Assembly: GCA_035577985.1 (NCBI GenBank)
Contig: DATJZY010000025.1
Span: forward strand, 1 to 64,000
DNA: 64,000 nt
Direction of reading: 5' to 3'
DNA from: Candidatus Eisenbacteria bacterium
Lineage (GTDB): Bacteria; Desulfobacterota; Binatia; DP-6
Positions 1 to 7,951 of the stretch are shown one piece after another. The translations under genes were made by a program, and so were the position numbers. The notes beneath the pieces were generated by a model. The model saw nothing but the letters and a program-made list of their open reading frames with translations. It did no database searches and was not told the DNA's origin. Numbering within the stretch: position 1 is the first letter of the stretch; each line of letters opens with the position of its first letter.

Positions 1-29
1 CCATACCACGATTTTATCTGGTCCGCGGC
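1..29 (-). pseudogene. read-on fragment of the cytochrome gene beyond the amber stop
   Basis: The minus-strand frame of the cytochrome continues without further stops from 29 to the window edge as AADQIKSWYG. This resembles the segment that follows the last haem motif in TPR-containing multihaem cytochromes. It therefore looks like the detached start of the C-terminal domain. The stretch is also more A+T-rich than its surroundings. It is too short to prove homology. Confidence 0.4.
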
Positions 30-1397
30 CTATTGCGGCGACTTGTCGGCGTGGCAGCCGTTGCAGGCGTTGGGCGTGCCCAGAGAGACGCTGAGGTCGG
101 GGCGAGGGATCCGGATGCTAGGATCGCGGCGCGGATCGACGACCATATAGGTGCGGGTCGGCATGTGACAGGAGGCGCATTGCGCGCCGGAGTCCGGCGC
201 GTGTCGATGGTGGGCGGCAACGTCGTATTTCTCCGGCGCATGACACTGGAGACAGACCCCATTTCCGGGGGCGCGCAACTTCAAGCTGTGGGGATCGTGG
301 CAATCGCTGCAGGTGACGCCGGCGCGGAACATCGCGCTCTGCAGGAACGAGCCGTACTCGTACACCTCGTCCTCGATCTGACCGTCGGCGAAGTAGAGAC
401 CCGTCTCGAGCAGCGCAGGTCGGTACCCGTCGAGGAGCGGCCGCCCGGGGACGGCGGCGTCACCGATTTCGCCGCGTCGCGTGTGGCACGGGGCGCAGGT
501 CTCGACTTCCTCGTGCGAAGTCCGCGCCGGCGTACGGTGCGCGATGCCGCTCGGTCCCTCGAAGACCCACGTCGCGGGCTCCGGGTCGCCCAGCCGGACC
601 CCGAGCGCCGCGCGGATCTCGGCGGGCGACGCTTTCGCGCGCGCCTTTGCCACGTGCGTCGAGGCGGGCCCGTGACAGGCTTCGCAGGACACGTCGAGCT
701 CGGACCAAGTGGTCTCGTAGCGATCGCCGTCGAGCCGGTAGCCCTTGCGGAGATCGGTGGAATGGCAGCGTGCGCAGCGGTCGTTCCAGTTCTGGCTGGG
801 CCGCGTCCAGTGGAGCACGTCGTCGTGCCCGATCGTGTCGTTCGGGTAGAGATGGAACCAGCGCTGTCCGCCCGACGCCGCGGGTCGCGAATCCCATGCG
901 ATCGACAGCGCCTGGTAGCGGCCGCCGGGCATCGGGACGAGGTATTGCTGGAGCGGGTCGACGCCGAACGTGTACGCAACGGCGTACTCGCGCATCGCCC
1001 CGTCCGGGCCGTCGGTGTAGACGAACGGCTTCCCGCCACGACGGTAGAAGTACGACGTCACGCCGGCGTACGTGAACGACGTGCCGTCGAAGTTGCCGAG
1101 CGCCGTCCGATCGTCGGCCACCTGCATGGCGAGATCGTGATGCGACCCCTGCCAGCGCTGCGCCTGGTCGGCGTGGCATTCCGCGCAGACCTGGCGGCCG
1201 ACGTAGGCCGCGGGCGTGGGAGGCTCGGGCGCCGGCGCTCGGTGCGCGTCGCCCGACGGCTCGTTCGCGCGGCGCGCGACGAGCGCGACGGCCACGATCA
1301 GCGCGACCACGGCCACCGCGGCCAGCATGCGCCCGCGGCCGGGCGGCGGGGCCGGCGGTGCCGCGGCCGGACGCGATCGCTTCGTCTTCCTGCTCAC
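30..1397 (-). CDS. octahaem c-type cytochrome, C-terminus cut by an in-frame stop
   Basis: Membrane-anchored periplasmic multihaem cytochrome, 455 aa from the GTG at 1397. One hydrophobic anchor lies at about residues 24-40 after a basic N-terminus. Eight CxxCH haem motifs are visible: CAECH, CARCH, CEACH, CAPCH, CSDCH, CLQCH, CASCH and CNGCH. In relatives the last motif is followed by a Trp and a TPR region. Here TAG at 32-30 stands where TGG (Trp) would be expected, and the same frame reads AADQIKSWYG on to the window edge, so the protein looks prematurely stopped. The upstream ATG at 1544 would overlap the DUF3313 gene and adds Arg/Pro-rich shadow sequence, so GTG 1397 is preferred. It lies 31 bp downstream of the DUF3313 gene and may share its transcript. 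Electron transfer is likely; the partner is unknown. Confidence 0.85.
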   Translation of the reverse strand: MSRKTKRSRPAAAPPAPPPGRGRMLAAVAVVALIVAVALVARRANEPSGDAHRAPAPEPPTPAAYVGRQVCAECHADQAQRWQGSHHDLAMQVADDRTALGNFDGTSFTYAGVTSYFYRRGGKPFVYTDGPDGAMREYAVAYTFGVDPLQQYLVPMPGGRYQALSIAWDSRPAASGGQRWFHLYPNDTIGHDDVLHWTRPSQNWNDRCARCHSTDLRKGYRLDGDRYETTWSELDVSCEACHGPASTHVAKARAKASPAEIRAALGVRLGDPEPATWVFEGPSGIAHRTPARTSHEEVETCAPCHTRRGEIGDAAVPGRPLLDGYRPALLETGLYFADGQIEDEVYEYGSFLQSAMFRAGVTCSDCHDPHSLKLRAPGNGVCLQCHAPEKYDVAAHHRHAPDSGAQCASCHMPTRTYMVVDPRRDPSIRIPRPDLSVSLGTPNACNGCHADKSPQ

Positions 1398-1428
1398 GTC
1401 GGCCCTGACGGCGTGCCGCCGTGCTCGC

Positions 1429-2121
1429 TCACGGCGCGGGGGCGCTCGGCTGCCCCTCGCGCACGGCCCGCAGCCGGCCGCACAGCCACGTGGCCCAGTG
1501 CTGGAAGTTCTCGTCGACGTCCTCCCACGTCTCGGGATGGTCATGCCGCGACTGATGCGCGAACGAGCGGTTGACGCCTTCGGCGAGCACCTCGCGCGTC
1601 ACGGAATCGCTGACCTCGCCCTCGATCGCGGCGGCGGCGACGAACGCGCGGGTGGTCGGGGCGAGCGGCCGCTGCGCGGTCCCTTTCGCCGGCTTGCCGC
1701 CGACCATCGTGTAGACGTCGAGCACCGGGTCGTCCCCCTTGGCCAGCGTCAGCGCGAGCCGGATGCGCATCGTGCCCGGACCGGGCTGGTCGACCAGCTG
1801 GATCTCCTTGCGCAGGCAAGCCTTCACTGCCGCGCTCTGGCCGATCGCGAGACGCTGGAGGTCGGCCTCGGGAATCTCGTCGAGGGACTTCCGCCCGCTG
1901 CGCCAGATGGTCACCGGCTCGAACAGCGCCTTGTCGTACTTCTTCCAATCGGCGTTCGGGTTACGATAGCGCAGATCGGCTTCGCCGGGTCCGCCCGGCT
2001 GGAGGATCGCATAGTCGTCGAGGAACCCCGACATCTCCGGCGGCGCGCTCTTCGGCGTCGGCTGACGAGCCGGCGCGCACGCAGCCACGACGAGGAGCAC
2101 GAGCACGAGGGGACGCCGCAT
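1429..2121 (-). CDS. DUF3313 family lipoprotein
   Basis: Predicted outer-membrane or periplasmic lipoprotein of 230 aa. The N-terminus MRRPLVLVLLVVAAC carries a lipobox (VAAC). It is followed by the hallmark start of DUF3313 proteins, MSGFLDDY, then LRYRNPNADW and YDKALFEPVTIW. The function of the family is not established; the domain is common in Gram-negative lipoproteins of about 200-230 aa, so the length fits. The ATG at 2121 is chosen because it places the signal peptide correctly. The gene precedes the octahaem cytochrome by 31 bp on the same strand and diverges from the small secreted protein at 2209. Confidence 0.85.
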   Translation of the reverse strand: MRRPLVLVLLVVAACAPARQPTPKSAPPEMSGFLDDYAILQPGGPGEADLRYRNPNADWKKYDKALFEPVTIWRSGRKSLDEIPEADLQRLAIGQSAAVKACLRKEIQLVDQPGPGTMRIRLALTLAKGDDPVLDVYTMVGGKPAKGTAQRPLAPTTRAFVAAAAIEGEVSDSVTREVLAEGVNRSFAHQSRHDHPETWEDVDENFQHWATWLCGRLRAVREGQPSAPAP

Positions 2122-2208
2122 CGGTGCGGCTTTAGTCTGCCGTCGGGTCGAAGGGCAAGAGCCGGGTCTGGCGGGCGAGCGAAGATCGCTGGTAGAGTCC
2201 GCGCCGGC

Positions 2209-2520
2209 ATGGGAACGACGGCACGACGCACCTTGCTCGCGGTCGCGATCCTGCTCGCTGGTGCCGCGTCGGCGCGCGCCACGCAGTACGACGGCTGGGG
2301 CGATACGGGGTGGGGCTACGCGAGCAAGCGCGAGTGCTGCAGCGACGCGATCGCGATCGCCCAGCAGTACAGCGCGCAGGCGTGCGTCACCGCCGGGGGC
2401 ACGCCGCGGCCACCCATGGGCGCGGGGCAGCGCGGCGTCTGCACGTCGCAGTGGCTGCAAGCCGGGGACGGCAGCATCTCCTACCGCTGCTACGGCGAAG
2501 CGTCCGTGTGGTGCCGCTGA
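2209..2520 (+). CDS. small secreted Cys-rich protein, unknown function
   Basis: 103 aa with a clear signal peptide (MGTTARRTLLAVAILLAGA, cleavage probably after ARA near residue 24). The mature part has six cysteines (a CC pair near residue 41 and four singles), suggesting disulfides in the periplasm, and is rich in Gly, Tyr and Trp. I recognise no family. Start ATG 2209 is the only one that gives a signal peptide. It diverges from the DUF3313 lipoprotein and converges on the DUF4136 lipoprotein, with 9 bp between the two stop codons. Confidence 0.65.
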   Translation: MGTTARRTLLAVAILLAGAASARATQYDGWGDTGWGYASKRECCSDAIAIAQQYSAQACVTAGGTPRPPMGAGQRGVCTSQWLQAGDGSISYRCYGEASVWCR

Positions 2521-2529
2521 GCCGGCGGC

Positions 2530-3087
2530 TCAGCGCGGCGGGACCGGGTAGCGTTCGAACATCTGCTGCACCGCGGGCTCGATGCGCTTGCCGCGCGCGT
2601 CGCTCTCGATGACCGCGGTCGCGGCCGCGCGCCAGGCGACGCGGCGTGAGGCGACGTCGACGATCTCGATCGTGAGCGTGCCCCGCTCGTAGCCCATGAA
2701 GGCGTCGCCCATGTCCTTGCCGCCGCCTTCGGCGCGGTAGGAGAGGTAGTCCTTGAACGAGGAGGTCGAATCCTCCTGGAGCTTGATGTTGTAGCGGACG
2801 ACGAAGTCGGGCTTGCCCACCGTGTCCGGCACGTAGCCGCGCGCGGCGAGCTCGCGGTCGACGGCGCTGCGCACGTACCAGTCGATCAGCTTCTCGCGCT
2901 CGCTGTAGCCGCTGCTCTGGTCGATCGGCGGCAGCCACCACCGGTAGGTGCGGTAGCCCGAGACGTTCGCCCACGGGAGCGTTTCGGCGGCGACCTGGAT
3001 CTTCACGGGCGCCGCGGGGGCGAGCCCGCAGGCGGTGCACGTGACGACGGCGAGCGCGGCGACGAACCGTCGAACCCACCCGTGCAC
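2530..3087 (-). CDS. DUF4136 family lipoprotein
   Basis: Envelope lipoprotein of 185 aa. The hydrophobic N-terminus ends in VVTCTAC, a poor but usable lipobox, followed by a DUF4136-like body: TLPWANVSGYRTYRWW, then a DxxVRxAVDxELAARGY helix and DFVVRYN. Family function is unknown. GTG 3087 is preferred because AAGGGG lies about 10 nt upstream. An ATG at 3129 would add 14 residues (MIPAPEPGTRG...) and starts right after the stop of the upstream diiron-protein gene, so it cannot be excluded. The close spacing to the gene at 3133 suggests co-transcription. Confidence 0.8.
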   Translation of the reverse strand: MHGWVRRFVAALAVVTCTACGLAPAAPVKIQVAAETLPWANVSGYRTYRWWLPPIDQSSGYSEREKLIDWYVRSAVDRELAARGYVPDTVGKPDFVVRYNIKLQEDSTSSFKDYLSYRAEGGGKDMGDAFMGYERGTLTIEIVDVASRRVAWRAAATAVIESDARGKRIEPAVQQMFERYPVPPR

Positions 3088-3132
3088 CCCCACGGGACCC
3101 CTTGTGCCCGGCTCCGGGGCCGGGATCAACCG

Positions 3133-4203
3133 TCAGGCCGCCGTCGCCGCGACGCGCGCGATCTCGCGACGGCGATCGAAATCCTCGCCCACCTGCTCGT
3201 CGTGCGTCGCGACCGCCTCGAGATCCACGTCGGCGAAGCCGATCACGCCCATGTCGGCGTAGGCCTTCTGGATCCGCGGGCCCCAGAGACCGATCTCCTT
3301 CACCGTCGGCACGATGCGGGTGAAGAGGCTCGAGCGGTAGATGCGCAGGAGCTCGGAGCGATCGGTGTACTTGGTGCACTCGTCCACGGGCAGGCCCAGC
3401 GTCTCCCACACCTCCTCGCCGAGGAAGCGATCGCGGAGCAGGTAGCAGCCCTCGACCGCGAACTCCTCGCGCTCGTCGCGTTCCTTCTGCGTCAAGTGCG
3501 GATAGTAGTCGCGCAGCGCGAGGCGACCGAACGCGACGTGCCGCGCCTCGTCCTGCATGACGTAGGCGTTGACCGACGCCGCGAGCGGGTTCGTCGACTG
3601 GTCACGGATGAGGCCGAACGCGGCCAAGGCCACGCCCTCGATCAGCACCTGCATGCCGAGGTACGTGAAGTCCCACCGCGAGTCGGCGAGCGTCTGCTCG
3701 ATCAGCTTCTGGAGGTGGGGATTGATCGGATAGGCCAGCTCGAACTTCTCGTGCAGGAGGCGCGAATAGGCCTCCACGTGCCGCGCCTCGTCGATCACCT
3801 GCGTCGCGGCGTAGAACTTCGCGTCCATGCTCGGAACCTGCTGCACGATCTTGGCCGTGCACACGAGCGCTCCCTGCTCGCCGTGCAGGAACTGCGAGAG
3901 CTGCCAGGCCTGGAAGTGCCGGCGCAGGTTCGCCTTCTCCTTGGCCGTCAGCCGATCCCACACGGGCGAGCCGAAGATCGGCACCGTCTCGTCGGGAAGC
4001 CCGGAAGGGTTTTCCGGGTCCAGCTCCTGCGACCAGTCGATCCGCTCGTTGGCGTTCCACTGCAGCCGCTTGCCCTTCTCGTACAAGTTGAGGAGCTTCT
4101 CGCGGCCGTCCTGGTACTCCCAGCGGAAGCTGGCATCGAATCGCTGCGGCGCGTTCCACTCCGTGCCCTCGGTCGGTCGTGCGTACAGGTTTTGCGTCGT
4201 CAT
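3133..4203 (-). CDS. ferritin-like diiron oxygenase/oxidase family protein
   Basis: 356 aa, soluble, four-helix ferritin-like fold with a complete carboxylate-bridged diiron signature. E109 lies in the EQGAL helix, E139 and H142 in the first DEARHVEAY, E189 in IEGVALAAF, and E219 and H222 in the second DEARHVAFG. The two EX(29)EXXH repeats are the pattern of ribonucleotide reductase R2, acyl-ACP desaturase and AurF-like N-oxygenases. The substrate cannot be told from sequence. Start ATG 4203 gives MTTQNLYARP; longer starts add non-conserved Arg-rich residues. It diverges from the AraC regulator at 4275 with 71 bp between, so that regulator may control it. A DUF4136 gene follows downstream. 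Confidence 0.8.
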   Translation of the reverse strand: MTTQNLYARPTEGTEWNAPQRFDASFRWEYQDGREKLLNLYEKGKRLQWNANERIDWSQELDPENPSGLPDETVPIFGSPVWDRLTAKEKANLRRHFQAWQLSQFLHGEQGALVCTAKIVQQVPSMDAKFYAATQVIDEARHVEAYSRLLHEKFELAYPINPHLQKLIEQTLADSRWDFTYLGMQVLIEGVALAAFGLIRDQSTNPLAASVNAYVMQDEARHVAFGRLALRDYYPHLTQKERDEREEFAVEGCYLLRDRFLGEEVWETLGLPVDECTKYTDRSELLRIYRSSLFTRIVPTVKEIGLWGPRIQKAYADMGVIGFADVDLEAVATHDEQVGEDFDRRREIARVAATAA

Positions 4204-4274
4204 GGCGGCATCATTCGCATTGCGCCCCGTCCGGCAGAAGTGTACGGCTCGCCAGGGACTGGTCATTTCACGCC

Positions 4275-5285
4275 ATGCGGAAGTGGGCCGACGCGCTGCC
4301 GATGCCGATCGCGTACTTCCAGCTCGCCCTGCGCGAGCTCGGCCCGACGCCGCAAGACCGGTCCACACTGAGCGAGGGCACGGGTGTCTCGCCGGACGAG
4401 ACGAGTGCCGACATCACCCTCGGGCAGCAGATGCGACTGATCCGCAACCTGAACGCGCTCCGCCCCCCGGGATGGGCCCTCCAGGTGGGCGCGCTCTTCG
4501 ACGCGTCGACGCACGGGCCGGTCGCATTCGCCTCCATCAGCGCGCCCACGCTGGCCGACAGCCTCGCCGTCATCGCGCGGTACGCGCACGTTCGCGCGCC
4601 GTGGTTCCGCTTCGACGTCCGGCGCGATGCGCGGCGCTTCACGCTCCGCGTCGACGAGCGCGTGGAGCTGGCGGACGAAGAGCGTGTCCCGATGCTCGAG
4701 ATGCTGCTGCTCGCCATCCAGAACCTCGTCGAGCGCGTGTACCGGCTCGACATGCGCCAGGCGTCGTTCGACTTCGCGTACCCGTCTCCGCCGTACGCAG
4801 ACGAATACGCGGCGTGCTTTCATGGGCCGGTGCGCTTCGACGCCGCGGACACCGCGCTGTCGCTGCCGGCGGGCTGGCTCGGGCTCAAGTCCCCCCTGGC
4901 GGACCCGGTGATGTACGAAGCGTCGGTCCGCAAGCTCGACACGCTCGCGCGCGGTCTCGACGCCGACGACTATCTCGTGACGCGGGTCGAGCAGCTCGTC
5001 GCATCGAGCCGCGACGCCGGTCCGTCGCTCGAAGCCGCCGCGCGGCGCCTGCACGTGTCCGGCCGGACGCTCGTCCGCCGGCTCCAGCGCGCGGGCACGA
5101 CGTATCGCGAGCTGGTCGACGCGCAGCGCCGCGAGCGCGCCGAAGCGCTCCTGCGCGAGCCGCATCTCGACATCGCCGAGATCAGCCACGCGCTCGGCTA
5201 CGGCGATCCGGCCAACTTCGGCCGGGCCTGCCGGCGCTGGTTCGGCGCGGCGCCGAGCGCATATCGCAAGCGCCTGATCGGCTGA
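4275..5285 (+). CDS. AraC family transcriptional regulator
   Basis: 336 aa. The first ~210 residues match the ligand-binding N-terminal domain found in OruR/ArgR-type AraC proteins (Arabinose_bd-like: LRPPGWALQVG, ASISAPTLADSLAVIARYAH, FAYPSPPYADEY). The last ~100 residues hold two helix-turn-helix motifs: LEAAARRLHVSGRTLVRRLQ and IAEISHALGYGDPANFGRACRRWFG. The length is normal for the class. Start ATG 4275 is chosen because the family begins close to this point. It is transcribed away from the diiron protein gene at 4203 and probably regulates it and itself from the 71 bp between them. The effector is unknown. Confidence 0.85.
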   Translation: MRKWADALPMPIAYFQLALRELGPTPQDRSTLSEGTGVSPDETSADITLGQQMRLIRNLNALRPPGWALQVGALFDASTHGPVAFASISAPTLADSLAVIARYAHVRAPWFRFDVRRDARRFTLRVDERVELADEERVPMLEMLLLAIQNLVERVYRLDMRQASFDFAYPSPPYADEYAACFHGPVRFDAADTALSLPAGWLGLKSPLADPVMYEASVRKLDTLARGLDADDYLVTRVEQLVASSRDAGPSLEAAARRLHVSGRTLVRRLQRAGTTYRELVDAQRRERAEALLREPHLDIAEISHALGYGDPANFGRACRRWFGAAPSAYRKRLIG

Positions 5286-5489
5286 GCGCCGGACGCGCCG
5301 GCCCGCGCCGTCGTGAGTCGTTTCGACCCGGGTATCCAAACGATACGTGGGCGTCCTTCGCAGGGCGCCGATCCGACGCGCATTTCGGCCGGCACGCGCC
5401 GTGCACTCGTCCCCTCGCCAGAGCCGAGCCGGCGAATCCGGAGCGGCGGACGGACCGGGCGCCCGAAGCGCCCCAACAGCGAGGTGGAC

Positions 5490-5807
5490 ATGACATCGAT
5501 GACGAACGTAGCGCTCCTGGCACTCGCGCTCGCCGCGAGTCTCACCGTGACGCCGGCCATGGCCGCCAAGCGTTGCCGCGTCCTGTGTCGCGAGGCCGTC
5601 CAGGCGTGCGTCTCCGACGCGCGCGCGCGGATCGTGTGCACGGGCCTGCGCGGCCACGATCGCGCCCAGTGCAAGCGCGACCTCCACGCCGCGATCCGCA
5701 TCTGCAAGCGCAACAGCGGTCCGATCCTCCAGGCCTGCAAGGCGTCGACGAACCCCGACACCTGCTCGCCGTCCGGCGCGTTCCTCGACGGCGAGCTGGG
5801 GAGCTGA
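5490..5807 (+). CDS. small secreted Cys-rich protein, unknown function
   Basis: 105 aa. Signal peptide of about 25 residues ending AMA (MTSMTNVALLALALAASLTV). The mature part is basic and has many cysteines in the spacing CRVLC, C, C, C, C, C, C, suggesting disulfide bonding. GAGGTGGAC lies just before ATG 5490 and a 6 bp hairpin (5457-5473) just before that. Only 2 bp separate its stop from the WPFSF-motif gene at 5810, so the two are probably one unit. I recognise no family. Confidence 0.65.
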   Translation: MTSMTNVALLALALAASLTVTPAMAAKRCRVLCREAVQACVSDARARIVCTGLRGHDRAQCKRDLHAAIRICKRNSGPILQACKASTNPDTCSPSGAFLDGELGS

Positions 5808-5809
5808 CG

Positions 5810-6292
5810 ATGGCGCGCACGGCAGCGGCGAGCACCTCCTTCCAATCACATCGGACGGCGATCGGCGCGCCCGTCGATCCCGAGACGGTCGGGAGCTGGA
5901 TCGAGCACGAGACGCTCCTGCCCCAGCAGTTCATCCGCAACGCTCGCGCCGCCTGCGCAACGCCCGAGCGGCGGCTCATGGCCGCGGTCCTCGGCGACGC
6001 GATCGCCGTGTACATGAAGTACGCCGGCTGCCGGGTCGGACGGAACGCGTGGCTGTTCGCGGAGGCGAATCGCTGGTTCCAGAGCCGCGACCGCGAGTGG
6101 CCCTTCTCGTTCGAGCGCATCTGCGAGGCGTTCGATTTCGAGCCGAGCGTGATCCGCCGGGTCCTGTTCGACCATGCGGCGAAGGCCGTGCCGAGCGTCC
6201 GCGCGAAGGCGCCGCTCGAGCTGCGGCGGGCGCCCGTCGTCCGGCGTGGCTCGGTTCGCCTGCGCGGCCGCGCCGCGATGTCGGCCGACTGA
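5810..6292 (+). CDS. WPFSF-motif protein, unknown function (paralogue of 52470-52781)
   Basis: 160 aa, cytoplasmic by composition. The centre, about residues 82-122, has the pattern A-x3-W-x4-(R/D)D-x2-WPFSF-x3-C followed by an aromatic/acidic helix and RRVL. The same block occurs in the 103 aa protein at 52470, so this is a small paralogous family rather than chance. Upstream, around residues 45-65, is a helix ending in the basic RRLMAAVLGDAIAVY. The C-terminal 30 residues are Arg-rich. No catalytic residues are evident. It follows the Cys-rich secreted protein by 2 bp and converges with bufC. Confidence 0.6.
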   Translation: MARTAAASTSFQSHRTAIGAPVDPETVGSWIEHETLLPQQFIRNARAACATPERRLMAAVLGDAIAVYMKYAGCRVGRNAWLFAEANRWFQSRDREWPFSFERICEAFDFEPSVIRRVLFDHAAKAVPSVRAKAPLELRRAPVVRRGSVRLRGRAAMSAD

Positions 6293-6305
6293 AACCGCGA
6301 ACGCG

Positions 6306-7076
6306 TCAGGCGCGACGGCCGGCGATGAGCCCGTCGTCGATCCAGCGCGCGAGTAGCGCCCCCGCCTGCTCCGCCGCGGCCTCCGGACTCGCGTGTGCGG
6401 CCACGGCTTCGCAGATCTCCGCGAACGTTCCCCCCGCCGTGAGGACGGCGAGCGCGTCCACTTCGAGCACGTCGATCGCGGCGTGAAAGACGGCGAAGTC
6501 CTGCCGCCACACGCGAAGCCGGGTCGGCCGCGCAGCGACGTCCGTGCGCTCCGGCGCCGCCCAGACTTCGTGGGCGGGCCAGTCGCAGCGAAGGATCTCG
6601 AGCGCCGCGATCGGGTCGAAGCGGAGATCGCCCCACTCCTGCGGTGCGATCGCGCAGAGATCGGTGGCCCGCATCGCGACGGCGTCGGGCGCGTCGAAGG
6701 CGTTCACCCTCGCCAGCTCGAGCCGCGCGAGATCGCCGAGCCACGCGCGCGATCTTGCGAGCTCGTCGCCGGCGAGGAAGGCGGGAAGGTGGCGGCCCAG
6801 GTGTCGCACCGACGGATGCTCCGAGGGATGCGCCACGACGTAGCGGCGCGCGAGCGCGTCGAAGTCCTCGCCGAGCGCCTCGTGCGTCTTGGGGTAGTCC
6901 TCGCGCAGCACGGAGACGAGGCGCCAGACGTACATGTCCTGGTAGATCCCGATGCGCGCTCCGGGCTCGAGCGACGCCGTCGGCAGCACGGTCGAGACGA
7001 GTCCTGCGTCGGGCTCGCCCGTGTGGAGCGAGCGCCAGAACCCGGCCTGGATGTCACGCAGATCGGGCACAGGCAT
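6306..7076 (-). CDS. bufC: BufC/HvfC family (DUF2063) RiPP maturation partner
   Basis: 256 aa. The N-terminal ~95 residues match DUF2063 (HvfC N-terminal domain): LRDIQAGFWRSL, IGIYQDMYVWRLVSVLREDYP, VAHPSEHPSVRHLGRHLPAFL. The C-terminal part ends in a winged-helix-like segment (DALAVLTAGGTFAEICEAVA). In bufferin systems BufC acts with the DUF692 enzyme BufB, probably presenting the precursor peptide to it. It is the last gene of arsS-bufA-bufB-bufC and overlaps the end of bufB by 23 bp, so translation is likely coupled. It converges with the WPFSF gene at 6292. The family call is firm; the molecular role is from the literature on relatives. Confidence 0.88.
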   Translation of the reverse strand: MPVPDLRDIQAGFWRSLHTGEPDAGLVSTVLPTASLEPGARIGIYQDMYVWRLVSVLREDYPKTHEALGEDFDALARRYVVAHPSEHPSVRHLGRHLPAFLAGDELARSRAWLGDLARLELARVNAFDAPDAVAMRATDLCAIAPQEWGDLRFDPIAALEILRCDWPAHEVWAAPERTDVAARPTRLRVWRQDFAVFHAAIDVLEVDALAVLTAGGTFAEICEAVAAHASPEAAAEQAGALLARWIDDGLIAGRRA

Positions 7077-7902
7077 CGACCAGCACCTCGGCCTCGGCGG
7101 CGCGGGCGCGCTCGGCTTCGGTGAGAACGTCTTCGAACGGCGGAATGTGGTCGTCCCACTCGACGAGCGTGGAGATGCGACCGAATCGGCGCACGGCGGA
7201 GCGATAGAGGTCCCACACCTCGGCGCGCACCGGATGATCGTGCGTGTCGAGCAGGTGGGTGCCGTTGTCCGTGTGGCCGGCGAGATGGATCTGGCCGACC
7301 CGCCCGACCGGAATGCCCGCCAGATACTCGTAGGCGTCGAAGCCGTGGTTCACGGCCGACACGTAGATGTTGTTGACGTCGAGCAGGATGCCGCAATCGG
7401 CGCGCTCGGCGACCGCCGCGAGGAACTCCCACTCGGGCATGGTCGAGTGCGCGAACGCGACGTAGCTCGACACGTTCTCGACCAGCATCTGCCGCCCGAG
7501 CCTCTCCTGGACCACCTGTACGCGCCCCACGACGTGCGCCAGCGCCTCGTCGGTGTACGGCAGCGGCAGGAGATCGTGGGCATAGTGCTTGCCGTAGTTT
7601 CCCCAGCAGAGGTGATCGGAGATCCATGCCGGCTGATAGCGCGCGGCGAGCGCACGCAACTCGACGAGATAGGCGTCGTTCAACGGATCGGTCGCGCCGA
7701 GCGAGAGCGACACGCCATGCAGCACGATCGGACGCTCGGCGCGCACGCGCTCGAGCACGTGGAGCGGGCGCCCGCCGCGCAGCATGAAGTTCTCGGAGAT
7801 GACCTCGAACCAATCCGCGCGCCGGCCGTCGTCGAGGATGGCCGGGTAGTGCTGCGGTCGCAGGCCGACGCCGTGACCGAGGTAGGGAACCGAGATCGCC
7901 AT
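7054..7902 (-). CDS. bufB: BufB, DUF692/MNIO multinuclear iron RiPP-modifying oxidase
   Basis: 282 aa TIM-barrel enzyme of the DUF692 family (multinuclear non-haem iron oxidases). In bufferin pathways such enzymes convert precursor cysteines to thiooxazole-type copper ligands. Motifs in order: GVGLRPQHY (10-19), WFEVISENFM (31-40), LHGVSLSLG (61-69), SDHLCWG (95-101), VENVSSY (141-147), LLDVNNIYVSAVNHG (173-187), QIHLAGH (204-210), DTHDHPV (219-225) and LVEWDDHIP (246-254). Together they supply the His/Glu/Asn/Asp metal ligands of the family, and none appears missing. ATG 7902 gives the conserved start MAISVPYLGHGVGLRP; longer in-frame starts would run into bufA. It sits 49 bp after bufA and overlaps bufC. 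Confidence 0.93.
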   Translation of the reverse strand: MAISVPYLGHGVGLRPQHYPAILDDGRRADWFEVISENFMLRGGRPLHVLERVRAERPIVLHGVSLSLGATDPLNDAYLVELRALAARYQPAWISDHLCWGNYGKHYAHDLLPLPYTDEALAHVVGRVQVVQERLGRQMLVENVSSYVAFAHSTMPEWEFLAAVAERADCGILLDVNNIYVSAVNHGFDAYEYLAGIPVGRVGQIHLAGHTDNGTHLLDTHDHPVRAEVWDLYRSAVRRFGRISTLVEWDDHIPPFEDVLTEAERARAAEAEVLVDACARSA

Positions 7903-7951
7903 GACGTCGAACGCGGGCTCCGGACCGCATGGCCCGGAGCCCGCGCCGTGA

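Noticed and set aside
1216-2208. Long plus-strand frame leading into the small secreted protein gene
   Set aside because: It is antisense to the DUF3313 lipoprotein and the cytochrome and is Arg-rich; only the last part from ATG 2209 has a signal peptide.
5457-5473. GGGCGC-ccgaa-GCGCCC hairpin before the Cys-rich gene at 5490
   Set aside because: A 6 bp GC stem is expected often in DNA of this composition; no T-tract follows.
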